A DNA stretch of 64,000 bases from Nocardioides caldifontis (GTDB lineage Bacteria > Actinomycetota > Actinomycetes > Propionibacteriales > Nocardioidaceae). The stretch's first letter is position 1, and each line of letters starts with the position of its first letter. Both the position numbers and the translations under genes were made by a program. The notes beneath the pieces were generated by a model, which did no database searches, had not been told where the DNA came from, and was given only the letters and a program-made list of their open reading frames with translations. Below are positions 41,879-52,100 of this stretch, in pieces. The stretch covers positions 186,001 through 250,000 of the forward strand of contig NZ_VHIB01000008.1 in NCBI RefSeq assembly GCF_008087345.1, in the 5' to 3' direction.

Positions 41879-44800
41879 ACCTGGCTCAGGCAGTGCGGGC
41901 CCAACAACGCCTTGAGGTCGGCGAAGAGGGCCGGGGTGGCCGACACCCGGAGCCGGTCGTCGAGCCTCATCACGGTGGTGGAGGTCCTGGTCATCAGCCG
42001 CAACCGTACTTCGGTGACTCCAGGGTGGGTGCCGAGGACGTCGCGGAGCTGGTCGACCACCGGCGGGGTGCACCGGGTGGACGGCATCGAGATCACTACC
42101 GGGCCGCTCGGCCCCTCGGTGAGGTCGGGGAGGGTGACCTCCTGGCCGTGGAGCTCGGGCTGGTCCTTCGAGCGCGAGAGCCGCCCCTTGACGACGACGA
42201 TCGCGTCCTCGGTGAGCAGCGTGCTCGCCAGCTGGTAGGCGCTCGGGAAGAGCAGCACGTCGATCGCGCCCTCGAGGTCCTCGACGGTGATCATCGCCCA
42301 GGAGTCGCCGCGCTTGGTGATCTTGCGCTGCACCGACGTGACCAGCCCGGCGATCGTGATCGTCGACCCGTCGGGACGGTCCTCGTCGGCGAGGAGGTGG
42401 CCGATCGTGCAGTCAGCGGCGTTGGCGAGGATGTGCTCGACGCCCTGGAGCGGGTGGTCGGAGACGTAGAGCCCGAGCATGTCGCGCTCGTGGGCGAGCA
42501 GCGTCTGCTTGTCCCACTCCTCGATGTCGGGGACGGTCACCGTCACTCCCCAGGCCGAACCGCCCTGGTCCTCCTCGTCGAAGGCGCCGAAGAGCGAGTC
42601 CTGGCCGATCGCCTCGTTGCGCTTGATCTCGACGTACTGCTCCACCGCGGTCTCGTGGACGGTGACGAGCGCGCGGCGGCGGTGGCCCAGCGAGTCGAAC
42701 GCGCCGGCCTTGGCCAGCGACTCGATCACGCGCTTGTTGCAGACGATCGGCTCGACCTTGGTGAGGAAGTCGTTGAAGTCGGTGTAGCGCCCCTTCTCAC
42801 GGCGCGCGGAGACGATCCCCTCGACCACGTTGCCGCCGACGTTGCGGATCGCGTTGAGCCCGAAGCGGATGTCGGTGCCGACCGGGGTGAAGTTCGACTC
42901 GGACTCGTTGACGTCGGGCGGGAGGACCTTGATCCCCATGCGTCGGCACTCGTTGAGGTAGATCGCGGACTTGTCCTTGTCGTCCTTGACCGAGGTGAGC
43001 AGGGCGGCCATGTACTCGGCCGGGTAGTTCGCCTTGAGGTAGGCCGTCCAGTAGGACACCAGTCCGTAGGCGGCCGAGTGGGCTTTGTTGAACGCGTAGT
43101 CGGAGAACGGCAGCAGGATGTCCCACAGCGTCTTGACGGCGTCCATGGAGTAGCCGCGTTCGGTCATCCCCGCCGAGAAGGTCTCGAACTGCTTGTCCAG
43201 CTCGGCCTTCTTCTTCTTGCCCATCGCGCGGCGGAGCAGGTCCGCTTGTCCGAGCGAGTAGCCGGCCAGCTTCTGCGCGATCGCCATGACCTGCTCCTGG
43301 TAGACGATCAACCCGTAGGTCTCGCCCAGGATGTCCTCGAGCGGCTCGGCCAGCTCGGGGTGGATCGGCACCACCTGCTCGCGGCCGGTCTTGCGGCGTG
43401 CGTACTTGTTGTGGGAGTCGGCACCCATCGGGCCGGGGCGGTAGAGGGCGCCGACCGCGGAGATGTCCTCGAAGGTGTCCGGCCGCATGCTGCGCAGCAG
43501 CGCGCGCATCGGCCCGCCGTCGAGCTGGAAGACCCCGAGGGTGTCGCCGCGCTGCAGCAGCGCGTAGGTGGCCGGGTCGTCGAGCTGGAGCTCCTCGAGG
43601 ACGACCTTCTCTCCACGGTTGGCCTCGATGTTGCGGATGGCGTCGTCGAGGACCGTGAGGTTGCGCAGCCCCAGGAAGTCCATCTTGATGAGGCCGAGCC
43701 GCTCGCAGGTCGGGTAGTCGAACTGCGTGATGACCGCGCCGTCCTGCTCGCGGCGCATCACCGGGATCACGTCGAGCAGCGGCTCGCTCGACATGATCAC
43801 GCCCGCGGCGTGCACGCCCCACTGGCGCTTCAGCCCCTCGAGCCCGATCGCGGTGTCCACGACGGTCTTGACGTCGGGCTCGTTGTCGTAGAGCTGCCGG
43901 AACTCACCGCCCTCGCCGTAGCGCGGGTGGTTGGGGTCGAAGATCTGCTTGAGCGGGACGTCCTTGCCCATCACGGAGGCGGGCATCGCCTTGGTGATCC
44001 GGTCTCCCATCACGAACGGGTAGCCGAGGATCCGGGAGGCGTCCTTGACGGCCTGCTTCGCCTTGATCGTGCCGTAGGTGACGATCATCGAGACCCGGTC
44101 GTCGCCGTACTTCTCGGTGACGTACTTGATGACCTCCCCGCGCCGGCGCTCGTCGAAGTCGATGTCGAAGTCCGGCATCGAGACGCGGTCGGGGTTGAGG
44201 AACCGCTCGAAGATCAGCCCGTGCTCGAGCGGGTCGAGGTCGGTGATCCGCATGGCGTACGCCGCGATGGAGCCGGCGCCGGAGCCACGGCCCGGGCCGA
44301 CCCGGATGCCGTTGTCCTTCGCCCAGTTGATGAAGTCGGCGACCACGAGGAAGTACCCCGGGAACCCCATCTGGGTGATGACGCCGATCTCGAAGTCGGC
44401 CTGCTTGCGGACCTTGTCCGGGATGCCGTCGGGGTAGCGGTACCGCAGCCCCTTCTCGACCTCCTTGACGAACCAGGAGTCCTCGGTCTCCCCCTCGGGG
44501 ACCGGGAAGCGGGGCATGTAGTTGGCCGAGGTGTCGAACTCGACCTCGCACCGCTCCGCGATCAGCAGGGTGTTGTCGCACGCCTCGCGGAGCCCGTAGC
44601 GGTGCTCCCACAGCTCGCGCATCTCCGCGGGCGACTTCACGTAGTAGCTGTCGCCGTCGAACTTGAACCGCTTCGGGTCCGACATCGTGCTGCCCGAGGA
44701 GACGCAGAGCAGGTGCTCGTGGGAGGCGGCGTCCTCGGGGCGGACGTAGTGGGAGTCGTTGGTGGCGATCATCGGCAACCCGAGGTCCTTGGCGAGCCGC

Positions 44801-45426
44801 AGCAGCCCGTCACGGACCCGGGTCTCGATCGAGAGCCCGTGGTCCATCAGCTCGAGGAAGTAGTTCTCCGGGCCGAGGATGTCGCGGAACTCGGCTGCCG
44901 CCTCGCGGGCCTTGTCGTAGTTCCCGATCCGCAGCCAGGTCTGCACCTCGCCCGAGGGACACCCCGTGGTGCCGATCAGCCCCTCGGCGTGCTCGGCCAG
45001 CAGCTCGCGGTCGGCGCGGGGCTTGTAGAACTGCCCCTCGAGGCTCGCCCGGGAGGAGAGCCGGAAGAGGTTGTGCATCCCCGCGGTGCTCTCCGAGAGC
45101 AGCGTCATGTGGGTGTAGGCGCCGCCACCCGACACGTCGTCGTCGCCGCCGTTGTTCCACCGGACGCGGCGTCGCTCGAAGCGGGAGGTGTTCGGCGTGA
45201 AGTAGGCCTCCATGCCGATGATCGGCTTGACGCCGTGGTCCTTCGCCTTGGACCAGAAGTCGAACGCCCCGAACACGTTGCCGTGGTCGGTCATCGCGAT
45301 GGCGTCCATGCCGAGCTCGGCGGTGCGCGCGAACATGTCGTCGAGCCGGGCCGCGCCGTCGAGCATGGAGTACTCGGTGTGGACGTGCAGGTGCACGAAC
45401 CCGTCAGCCTTGGCTCCACCTGACAT
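41875..45426 (-). CDS. dnaE: DNA polymerase III, alpha subunit
   Basis: A 1183-residue replicative polymerase. The PHP domain starts FVHLHVHTEYSMLDG with its His set intact, consistent with a zinc-dependent proofreading activity as in mycobacterial DnaE1. The polymerase core has GPGRGSGAGS and the catalytic PDFDIDFDERRRG near residue 418. A helix-hairpin-helix and an OB fold (TITIAGLVTSVQRKITKRG) follow. It is the DnaE1-length form. A hairpin 70 nt upstream separates it from the GNAT gene. Confidence 0.97.
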   Translation of the reverse strand: MSGGAKADGFVHLHVHTEYSMLDGAARLDDMFARTAELGMDAIAMTDHGNVFGAFDFWSKAKDHGVKPIIGMEAYFTPNTSRFERRRVRWNNGGDDDVSGGGAYTHMTLLSESTAGMHNLFRLSSRASLEGQFYKPRADRELLAEHAEGLIGTTGCPSGEVQTWLRIGNYDKAREAAAEFRDILGPENYFLELMDHGLSIETRVRDGLLRLAKDLGLPMIATNDSHYVRPEDAASHEHLLCVSSGSTMSDPKRFKFDGDSYYVKSPAEMRELWEHRYGLREACDNTLLIAERCEVEFDTSANYMPRFPVPEGETEDSWFVKEVEKGLRYRYPDGIPDKVRKQADFEIGVITQMGFPGYFLVVADFINWAKDNGIRVGPGRGSGAGSIAAYAMRITDLDPLEHGLIFERFLNPDRVSMPDFDIDFDERRRGEVIKYVTEKYGDDRVSMIVTYGTIKAKQAVKDASRILGYPFVMGDRITKAMPASVMGKDVPLKQIFDPNHPRYGEGGEFRQLYDNEPDVKTVVDTAIGLEGLKRQWGVHAAGVIMSSEPLLDVIPVMRREQDGAVITQFDYPTCERLGLIKMDFLGLRNLTVLDDAIRNIEANRGEKVVLEELQLDDPATYALLQRGDTLGVFQLDGGPMRALLRSMRPDTFEDISAVGALYRPGPMGADSHNKYARRKTGREQVVPIHPELAEPLEDILGETYGLIVYQEQVMAIAQKLAGYSLGQADLLRRAMGKKKKAELDKQFETFSAGMTERGYSMDAVKTLWDILLPFSDYAFNKAHSAAYGLVSYWTAYLKANYPAEYMAALLTSVKDDKDKSAIYLNECRRMGIKVLPPDVNESESNFTPVGTDIRFGLNAIRNVGGNVVEGIVSARREKGRYTDFNDFLTKVEPIVCNKRVIESLAKAGAFDSLGHRRRALVTVHETAVEQYVEIKRNEAIGQDSLFGAFDEEDQGGSAWGVTVTVPDIEEWDKQTLLAHERDMLGLYVSDHPLQGVEHILANAADCTIGHLLADEDRPDGSTITIAGLVTSVQRKITKRGDSWAMITVEDLEGAIDVLLFPSAYQLASTLLTEDAIVVVKGRLSRSKDQPELHGQEVTLPDLTEGPSGPVVISMPSTRCTPPVVDQLRDVLGTHPGVTEVRLRLMTRTSTTVMRLDDRLRVSATPALFADLKALLGPHCLSQV

Positions 45427-45498
45427 CGGCGAACTGCGCCCCTTCCCTCGGTCGGTCGTGCTTCCCGCGCGCCCCGCCGAGCACGGCGGAGCGACCGG

Positions 45499-45538
45499 GC
45501 TGAGCGGGCAGCCCCACCCTTGGGGGAAGACGCTCAGC
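45499..45538 (-). terminator. Candidate terminator between GNAT gene and dnaE
   Basis: GCTGAGCG (45499-45506) and CGCTCAGC (45531-45538) form a perfect 8-bp outer stem. Inside, CCCC and GGGG form a second stem. The structure begins about 41 nt after the GNAT stop and would end the rluD-GNAT transcript before dnaE. Confidence 0.42.
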
Positions 45539-45579
45539 GTACGCGACCGAGCGTGGCACCCCGCACCGACATTCCGTGG

Positions 45580-46053
45580 TCAGGCCGGGTCGGGCCAGAC
45601 CATGCGGACGTCGGGCGCGCGCTCCTCGTTGCCGGAGCCGTCGGTGCGCTCGACCTCGACGAGCCCGTGCCGCCGGTAGAACCGGCGGGCCCCCGCGTTC
45701 GACTCGAAGACCCACAGCCCGAAGCCGCCCGGACGCAGCCCCCGGACGAGCTCGAGGAGCGCCGAGCCGACCCCGCCGCCGGCGTGGTCGGGGTGGACGT
45801 AGAGGTCGTCCAGCCACTCGGCGGTGAACCGGGCGTAGCCCACGACGGCACCGTCCTGCTCGGCCACCCAGGTCTCGTCGGCCGCGGTCCGGGCGGCCAG
45901 CCAGGCACGGACCTCGTGGTCGGGGTGGACCGGGGGCGGCATCGCGCCGGAGGCGGCTGCGGCGCGGCGGGCGGCGAGGTACACCCCGGCGACCTCGTCG
46001 GCGTCGTCCGGCTCGGCCGGCCGCAGCACGAGCCTGCGGTCAGTAGAGCTCAC
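45580..46053 (-). CDS. GNAT-family N-acetyltransferase
   Basis: A 157-residue GNAT protein. It has [23 protein letters not shown], with the acetyl-CoA loop, and [16 protein letters not shown] at the last motif. The GTG at 46053 lies 14 nt inside the rluD 3' end, and an upstream open stretch is only Ser/Thr-rich shadow. It is translationally linked to rluD. The substrate is unknown. Confidence 0.85.
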   Translation of the reverse strand: MSSTDRRLVLRPAEPDDADEVAGVYLAARRAAAASGAMPPPVHPDHEVRAWLAARTAADETWVAEQDGAVVGYARFTAEWLDDLYVHPDHAGGGVGSALLELVRGLRPGGFGLWVFESNAGARRFYRRHGLVEVERTDGSGNEERAPDVRMVWPDPA

Positions 46054-46984
46054 GGATGAGGTCCAGGGCGTGCTGGAGGTCCTCGGGGTACTCCGACTCG
46101 TACTCGACGTACTCACCGGACTCCGGGTGCTCGAACCCGAGGCGTACGGCGTGCAGCCACTGCCGGACCAGGCCGAGGCGCTCCGCGAGCACCGGGTCGC
46201 CGCCGTACAGCGGGTCTCCGACGCAGGGGTGCTTGAGCGCCTGCATGTGCACCCGGATCTGGTGGGTGCGCCCCGTCTCGAGGGTGACCTCGAGCAGGCT
46301 GGCGAACCGGTGCGCCTCGAGGGTCTCGTAGTGGGTGACGCTGTGCTTGCCGTCGGGCATCACCGCGAACTTGTGGTCGAACTTCGGGTGCCGGCCGATC
46401 GGGGCGTCGATCGTGCCGCGGAGCGGGTCCGGGTGCCCCTGGACGAGGGCGTGGTAGACCTTGTCGACCGTGCGCCGCCGGAAGGCGTTCTTGAGCCGGG
46501 AGTAGCCGTACTCCGACTTGGCGATCACCATGACGCCCGAGGTGCCGACGTCGAGCCGCTGCACGATGCCCTGGCGCTCGGACGCCCCGCTGGTGGCGAT
46601 CCGGAACCCCGCGGCGGCGAGGTGGCCGACGACCGTCGGCCCCGACCAGCCCGGGCTGGGGTGGACGGCGACGCCGACCGGCTTGTCGATCACGACGAGC
46701 GCGTCGTCGTCGTGGATGATCTTGATCCCCTCGACGATCTCCGGCACCACCGCGACCGGGTCGACCGCGGCCGGGATCGCGATGTCGAGCACCGCACCGC
46801 CCCCGACCCGCTCGGACTTCGCGACGGTGTGGCCGTCGAGGTGCACCAGCTCCTGGGCGATCAGCTCGGCCGCGCGGCTGCGGGAGAGGCCGAACAGCCG
46901 GGAGATGACCGCGTCGACCCGCTCCCCCGCCAGGCTGTCGGGCACGTGTAGGGTCCGCCGGTCGACCGCGGCCCCCTCGCTCAC
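46040..46984 (-). CDS. rluD: RluD-family 23S rRNA pseudouridine synthase
   Basis: A 314-residue enzyme that isomerises uridines in 23S rRNA. An N-terminal S4 domain ([22 protein letters not shown]) precedes the catalytic domain. The catalytic Asp is in [15 protein letters not shown], the hallmark RLD-x-x-[12 protein letters not shown] and [11 protein letters not shown] are further family blocks. The GTG at 46984 overlaps the lspA stop (GTGA). The exact target positions cannot be read from sequence, so the symbol is by family. Confidence 0.93.
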   Translation of the reverse strand: MSEGAAVDRRTLHVPDSLAGERVDAVISRLFGLSRSRAAELIAQELVHLDGHTVAKSERVGGGAVLDIAIPAAVDPVAVVPEIVEGIKIIHDDDALVVIDKPVGVAVHPSPGWSGPTVVGHLAAAGFRIATSGASERQGIVQRLDVGTSGVMVIAKSEYGYSRLKNAFRRRTVDKVYHALVQGHPDPLRGTIDAPIGRHPKFDHKFAVMPDGKHSVTHYETLEAHRFASLLEVTLETGRTHQIRVHMQALKHPCVGDPLYGGDPVLAERLGLVRQWLHAVRLGFEHPESGEYVEYESEYPEDLQHALDLIRELY

Positions 46985-47538
46985 GACCGCTCCCGGTCCG
47001 CCACCGACGCGGCGTCGCGGTCGTCCTCGGCCCGCTCGCCGCCGAGCGTGATCCCGCGCAGCGCCTGGAGGATGATCACGCCCGCCGCGACGTTGATGCA
47101 GATGTCGGCGACGTTGAAGACCGGCCAGTTGGGCAGCGCCAGGAAGTCGACGACGTGGCCGTGCATGAAGCTCGGTTCCCGGAAGACCCGGTCGGTCAGG
47201 TTCCCGAGCACCCCGCCGAGGAGGCACCCGAGGCCGAACGCCCAGAACCGGTCACCGAGCCGCCGGGCCAGGACCAGCACCACGACGACGGCGACCACCG
47301 CGACGACGGTGAGCACCGCGGTGAACGAGGTGCCCATGCTGAAGGCCGCGCCGGGGTTCCGCACCAGCCGGAGCTCGAGGAGCTCGCCGACGAGCGGCAC
47401 GGGGTCCTGCGGGTCGAGGTGGCGCAACGCCAGCGTCTTGGTCAGCAGGTCCACGCCGTAGGCGAGGAGAGCGACGACGACGAAGATCGTGAGGGCTCGA
47501 CGGGACGCGCGTCTTCGATCAGGGTCGCTGGGGTTCAG
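46981..47538 (-). CDS. lspA: Lipoprotein signal peptidase (signal peptidase II)
   Basis: A membrane protease that removes lipoprotein signal peptides after Lgt has acted. It has four membrane helices, the asparagine/aspartate block [19 protein letters not shown] with the first catalytic Asp, and [20 protein letters not shown] with the second. No ATG or GTG is well placed. A CTG at 47538 has GAGGAG 5 nt upstream and overlaps the previous stop as CTGA, and I use it. An ATG at 47562 without a Shine-Dalgarno site is the alternative (193 residues). Confidence 0.93.
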   Translation of the reverse strand: MNPSDPDRRRASRRALTIFVVVALLAYGVDLLTKTLALRHLDPQDPVPLVGELLELRLVRNPGAAFSMGTSFTAVLTVVAVVAVVVVLVLARRLGDRFWAFGLGCLLGGVLGNLTDRVFREPSFMHGHVVDFLALPNWPVFNVADICINVAAGVIILQALRGITLGGERAEDDRDAASVADRERS

Positions 47539-48701
47539 CGACGCTCCTCGCGCTGCTTGCATGTCAGGCACAGTGTCGCACGGGGGAACGCCATCAGCCG
47601 ATTCTTGCCGATCGGCTGGCCGCAGCTCTCGCAGATGCCGTAGGTGCCGTCGGCGATCCGCTCCAGCGCGTGCTCGGTCTGGGTGAGCATCGTCCGGGCG
47701 TTGTTCGCCAGGCTCATCTCGTGGTCGCGCTCGAAGGTCGTCGACCCCACGTCGGCCTGGTCGTTGCCGGCGCCGTCGCCGGCGTCCCGCATCAGGTCGT
47801 CGAGCTCGCGCTCGGCCAGGTCGAGCTCCTCCTTGAGCCGCTCGACGTCGGCGGTGAGCTCGGCGCGCACCTCGTCGAGCTCCGCCTCGGTCCACGGCGA
47901 CTCGTCGGCCTTGACGGCCAGCGTGGCCGGCGACTGCCGGGCCGCCGAGGAGGCGGCCTTGCGGATCCGGCTCCCGCCGCCCGCCGCCTTCGCGGCATCC
48001 GCGGTCTTCTTCGCCGTGCTCTTCTTCGTCGGGGCGGCCTTCTTGGTGGCCTGCGCGGTCGCCTTCTTCGCGGCCGGCGACCCCTTCTTCGCCGGTGCCG
48101 CGGGGGCCTTGCTCGCGGCCTTCTTCGCGCTCGACGTCGCGCTCGACGTCGCGCTCGAGGCCGCGCTCGTCCGCTTCGCCGTCGCCTTCTTCGCCGTCGC
48201 CTTCTTCGCGGTGGCCTTCTTCGCGGTGGCCTTCTTCGCGGTGGCCTTCTTCGCGGTGGCCTTCTTCGCCGTGGCCTTCCTCGCCGTGGCCTTCGTGGCC
48301 GACGCGGCGCCCTTGGTCGCCGCCTTGCCGGCCGCCTTCGTCGCCTTCGTCGCCTTGGTCGCGGTCTTCTTCGCCGCCGTCGCCTTCTTCGCGGTCCCCT
48401 GCTGGACCGGGGGCGTGGACCGCGTGCCGGAGCGCTTCGCGGCGGTCCCGGCGGCTGCCGCCTTCGAAGCAGTCTTCGAGGCGGTCTTCTTGCCCGCAGC
48501 GCTGGTCGCCGCCGACCGCGTGACCTTCGCCGGCGGAGTGGACTTCGTGACCGGCTTCGCCTGCTTGGCGGCCTTCTTGGCCGAGGTGGTCGTCTTCGAG
48601 GAGGTCGCGCCCCGACCGGCCCTCTTCGCCACCCCGGCGGTCACCCGCTTGGCGGCTCCGGCGGTCTTGCTGGCGAGCTTCCCGGCTGTCGTCCGAGCCA
48701 T
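47535..48701 (-). CDS. ddbA: DksA/TraR zinc-finger protein with histone-H1-like tail (DdbA type)
   Basis: A 388-residue protein. Residues 1-235 are almost only Lys, Ala and Thr, with AKKAT units, like histone H1. A short linker leads to a DksA/TraR domain with a coiled hairpin and the zinc motif CESCGQPIGKNRLMAFPRATLCLTC. The Streptomyces protein DdbA has this layout and binds DNA; by analogy this one may couple nucleoid structure to RNA polymerase control. AGGAG precedes the ATG at 48701. It is divergent from ileS and ends at the lspA start. Confidence 0.9.
   Translation of the reverse strand: MARTTAGKLASKTAGAAKRVTAGVAKRAGRGATSSKTTTSAKKAAKQAKPVTKSTPPAKVTRSAATSAAGKKTASKTASKAAAAGTAAKRSGTRSTPPVQQGTAKKATAAKKTATKATKATKAAGKAATKGAASATKATARKATAKKATAKKATAKKATAKKATAKKATAKKATAKRTSAASSATSSATSSAKKAASKAPAAPAKKGSPAAKKATAQATKKAAPTKKSTAKKTADAAKAAGGGSRIRKAASSAARQSPATLAVKADESPWTEAELDEVRAELTADVERLKEELDLAERELDDLMRDAGDGAGNDQADVGSTTFERDHEMSLANNARTMLTQTEHALERIADGTYGICESCGQPIGKNRLMAFPRATLCLTCKQREERR
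48181..48300 (-). repeat. Eight 15-bp tandem repeats coding the AKKAT tail
   Basis: A 15-bp unit, GTGGCCTTCTTCGCG on the plus strand, is repeated eight times with small changes, the last copy degenerate. Five copies differ at no more than one base. It codes the Lys/Ala repeats of the DksA protein and may change length by slippage. A second, 12-bp repeat lies at 48127-48162. Confidence 0.9.
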
Positions 48702-48892
48702 CGCGCACTCCTGTCGACGTCGTACTCGGTCGCCGGCAGCTCGTTCCCCCGAGTCGAACAACCTGACGAATGTGCGTCCCGTGCCGCACTTGCGCCGTGA
48801 GGATATGGCGCTCGTCACGTCCGGGCAACCGGCCACGCCCGGGTGACCCGCAATCGCCGCGACGGCGGCGACCGGCCTCTGGCACACTGGAC

Positions 48893-49125
48893 GGAGTCGC
48901 AAGGCGTCGACGGGACGAGTACCTCCGAGCACAGCCGGCAGCGACCTGGGGACGGTGGAAGCCCAGGGGTGTTGTCCGGAGGGAAGATCACCCTGAGCCG
49001 CCGGAAGAGCGGGCCCACGGGCGCGGGTAGAACCGGCAGCGACGGCCAAGGAAGCGGGTGCCCGTCCGGGCACCAAGGAGGGTGGTACCGCGGGGCCGGG
49101 ACACCGGGCTCGTCCCTTCGTCAGG
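48893..49125 (+). promoter_or_regulatory. T-box leader of ileS
   Basis: The 468-base gap between ddbA and ileS holds this element. AGGGTGGTACCGCG (49079-49092) is an exact T-box consensus. An ATC triplet at 48987-48989 in GGGAAGATCACCC is the likely isoleucine specifier. CTTCGTC (49116-49122) can pair with GACGAAG (49156-49162), which would cover the AGAGG site before the ileS GTG. This is the translational type known for actinobacterial ileS: uncharged tRNA-Ile would free the ribosome site. The 5' boundary is approximate. Confidence 0.88.
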
Positions 49126-49169
49126 TTTCGACAGGCTTGACCAGCCGAGCGAGAAGACGAAGAGGCCCC

Positions 49170-52100
49170 GTGAGCGAGTACCCCGCCGTTCCCCCGCAGG
49201 TCGACCTGCCCGCCCTCGAGCGCGACGTCCTGGCCTACTGGGAGGCGAACGACACCTTCGCCAAGTCGATGGCCGCGCGTGAGGGCGCCGACCCCTGGAC
49301 CTTCTACGAGGGGCCGCCGACGGCGAACGGCGTCCCCGGCACCCACCACGTCGAGGCACGCGTCTTCAAGGACGTCTTCCCACGGTTCCGCACCATGCAG
49401 GGGTACCGCGTGGAGCGCAAGGGCGGCTGGGACTGCCACGGCCTCCCGGTCGAGCTGGCCGTGGAGAAGGAGCTCGGCTTCTCCGGCAAGCAGGACATCG
49501 AGGCGTACGGCGTCGCCGAGTTCAACGCGAAGTGCCGCGAGTCGGTCCTCCGCAACGTCGACATGTTCGAGGCGATGACCGAGCGGATGGGCTACTGGGT
49601 CGACATGGACGACCCCTACGTCACGATGTCGCCGCAGTACGTCGAGTCGGTGTGGTGGGCCCTCCAGCAGATCCACGCCAAGGGGCTGCTCGTCGAGGAC
49701 CACCGGGTGGCGCCGTACTGCCCCCGCTGCGGCACCGGGCTGTCCGACCACGAGCTGGCACAGGGCTACGAGACCGTCACCGACCCGAGCGTCTACGTCC
49801 GGTTCCCGCTCACCAGCGGCCCCCTGGCCGGCCGCGCGGCGCTGCTGGTGTGGACGACGACGCCGTGGACCCTGGTCTCCAACACCGCGGTGGCGGCCCA
49901 CCCGGAGGTCGACTACGTCGTCGCGACGGACGGTCGGGAGACGCTGGTCGTCGCCGAGCCGCTCGTCGAGAAGGCGCTCGGCGAGGGCTGGGAGGTCACC
50001 GACAGGTTCCGCGGGGCCGACATGGAGCGGTGGGAGTACTCCCGCCCGTTCGAGCTGCTGGAGTTCCCGCCGGCCGCCGACGGGGGCAGGTCGCACTACG
50101 TGGTGCTCGCCGACTACGTCACCACCGAGGACGGCACCGGGCTGGTCCACCAGTCCCCCGCGTTCGGCGAGGACGACATGCGGGTCTGCCGCTCGTACGG
50201 CCTCCCGGTGGTGAACCCGGTCCAGCCGGACGGCCACTTCGCCGACGGGCTGCCCCTGGTGGGCGGCGACTTCTTCAAGCACGCCGACGCCGCGCTCGTC
50301 CGCGACCTCGAGGAGCGCGGGCTGATGTTCCGGCACGTGGCGTACGAGCACTCGTACCCGCACTGCTGGCGGTGCCACACGCCGCTCATGTACTACGCCC
50401 AGCCGTCCTGGTACGTCCGCACGACGCAGCGCAAGGCGGAGCTCCTGCGCGAGAACGAGCGGACCAACTGGTACCCCGAGAACGTCAAGTGGGGCCGCTA
50501 CGGCGACTGGCTGAACAACAACATCGACTGGGCGCTGTCGCGGCGCCGCTACTGGGGCACCCCGCTGCCGATCTGGCGGTGCGCCGACGACCACCAGGTC
50601 TGCGTGGGCTCGCTGAAGGAGCTCTCGGAGCTGACCGGCACCGACCAGTCCGGGCTCGACCCGCACCGCCCGTTCGTCGACGAGGTCGTCTTCGACTGCC
50701 CCACCTGCGGGGCCGAGGCGCGCCGCGTGCCCGACGTGATCGACGCCTGGTTCGACTCCGGCTCCATGCCGTTCGCCCAGTGGGGCTACCCGCACGTCGA
50801 GGGGTCGGCGGAGCGGTTCGAGAAGGCGTTCCCGGCCGACTTCATCTGCGAGGCGATCGACCAGACCCGCGGCTGGTTCTACACGCTGATGGCGGTCAAC
50901 ACCCTGGTGTTCGACCGCAACAGCTACAAGAACGTCGTGTGCCTCGGCCACATCCTCGCCGAGGACGGCCGGAAGATGTCGAAGCACCTCGGCAACATCC
51001 TCGAGCCGATCCCGCTGATGGACGAGCACGGCGCGGACGCGGTGCGCTGGTTCATGGCGGCCTCCGGCTCGCCGTGGGTCGCGCGCCGGGTCGGCCACGC
51101 GACGATCCAGGAGACGGTCCGCAAGGTGCTGCTGACCTACTGGAACACGGTCGCGTTCCACGTCCTCTACGCCCGTACGGCCGGGTGGACGCCGGGCTCG
51201 GCCGAGGCGCCGCGGGTGGCCGAGCGGCCGGTCCTCGACCGGTGGCTGCACGCCGAGACGGCCCGGCTGGTCGGCGTCGTGACCGAGGCCCTGGAGCGGT
51301 TCGACACCCAGCGGGTGGGCGCGGAGGTCAGCCAGTTCGTCGACGACCTTTCGAACTGGTACGTGCGCCGCTCCCGCCGCCGGTTCTGGAACGGCGACGT
51401 GGCCGCACTGACCACGCTGCACGAGACCCTCGACACTCTTACCCGCGTGATGGCGCCGCTCACGCCGTTCGTCACCGAGCGGGTCTGGCAGGACGTCGTG
51501 CGGTCGGTCGACCCGTCGGCCGCCGAGTCGGTGCACCTGGCCTCGTGGCCGGTGGCCTCCGCGGGTGCCGACGCGGCGCTGTCGGACGGTGTCGCGCTGG
51601 CCCGCCGGCTGGTGGAGCTCGGCCGGGCGGCGCGGGCGGACGCCAAGGTGCGGACCCGCCAGCCGCTGGCCCGGGCCCTGGTCCCCACCGCGGCGTACGA
51701 GCGGCTGGGCGAGGAGCTCCGCGCCGAGGTTGCGGACGAGCTCAACGTCGGCTCGCTCGAGCCGCTGTCGTCGGCCGGCGACCTGGTGGACCACAGCGCG
51801 AAGGGGAACTTCCGGGCGCTCGGCAAGCGGTTCGCCAAGCGGACCCCGCTGGTGGCGGCCGCGATCGCGGCCGCCGATGCGTCGGCTTTCGCCGCCGCGC
51901 TCGCCGCGGACGGCCGGGCGACCGTGGACGTCGAGGGCGAGGCCGTCGAGGTGCTCCCGGACGAGGTGATCCTCAGCGAGCGGCCGCGTGAAGGCTGGTC
52001 GGTGGTCAACGAGCAGGGCGAGACGGTGGCGCTCGACCTCACGTTGACCCCGGAGCTGGTGCGGGCGGGGCTCGCCCGCGAGGTGGTCCGGCTGGTGCAG

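Noticed and set aside
48181-48300. Repeats that look like a CRISPR array
   Set aside because: The units are 15 bp, directly tandem without spacers, and code the AKKAT tail of a protein.
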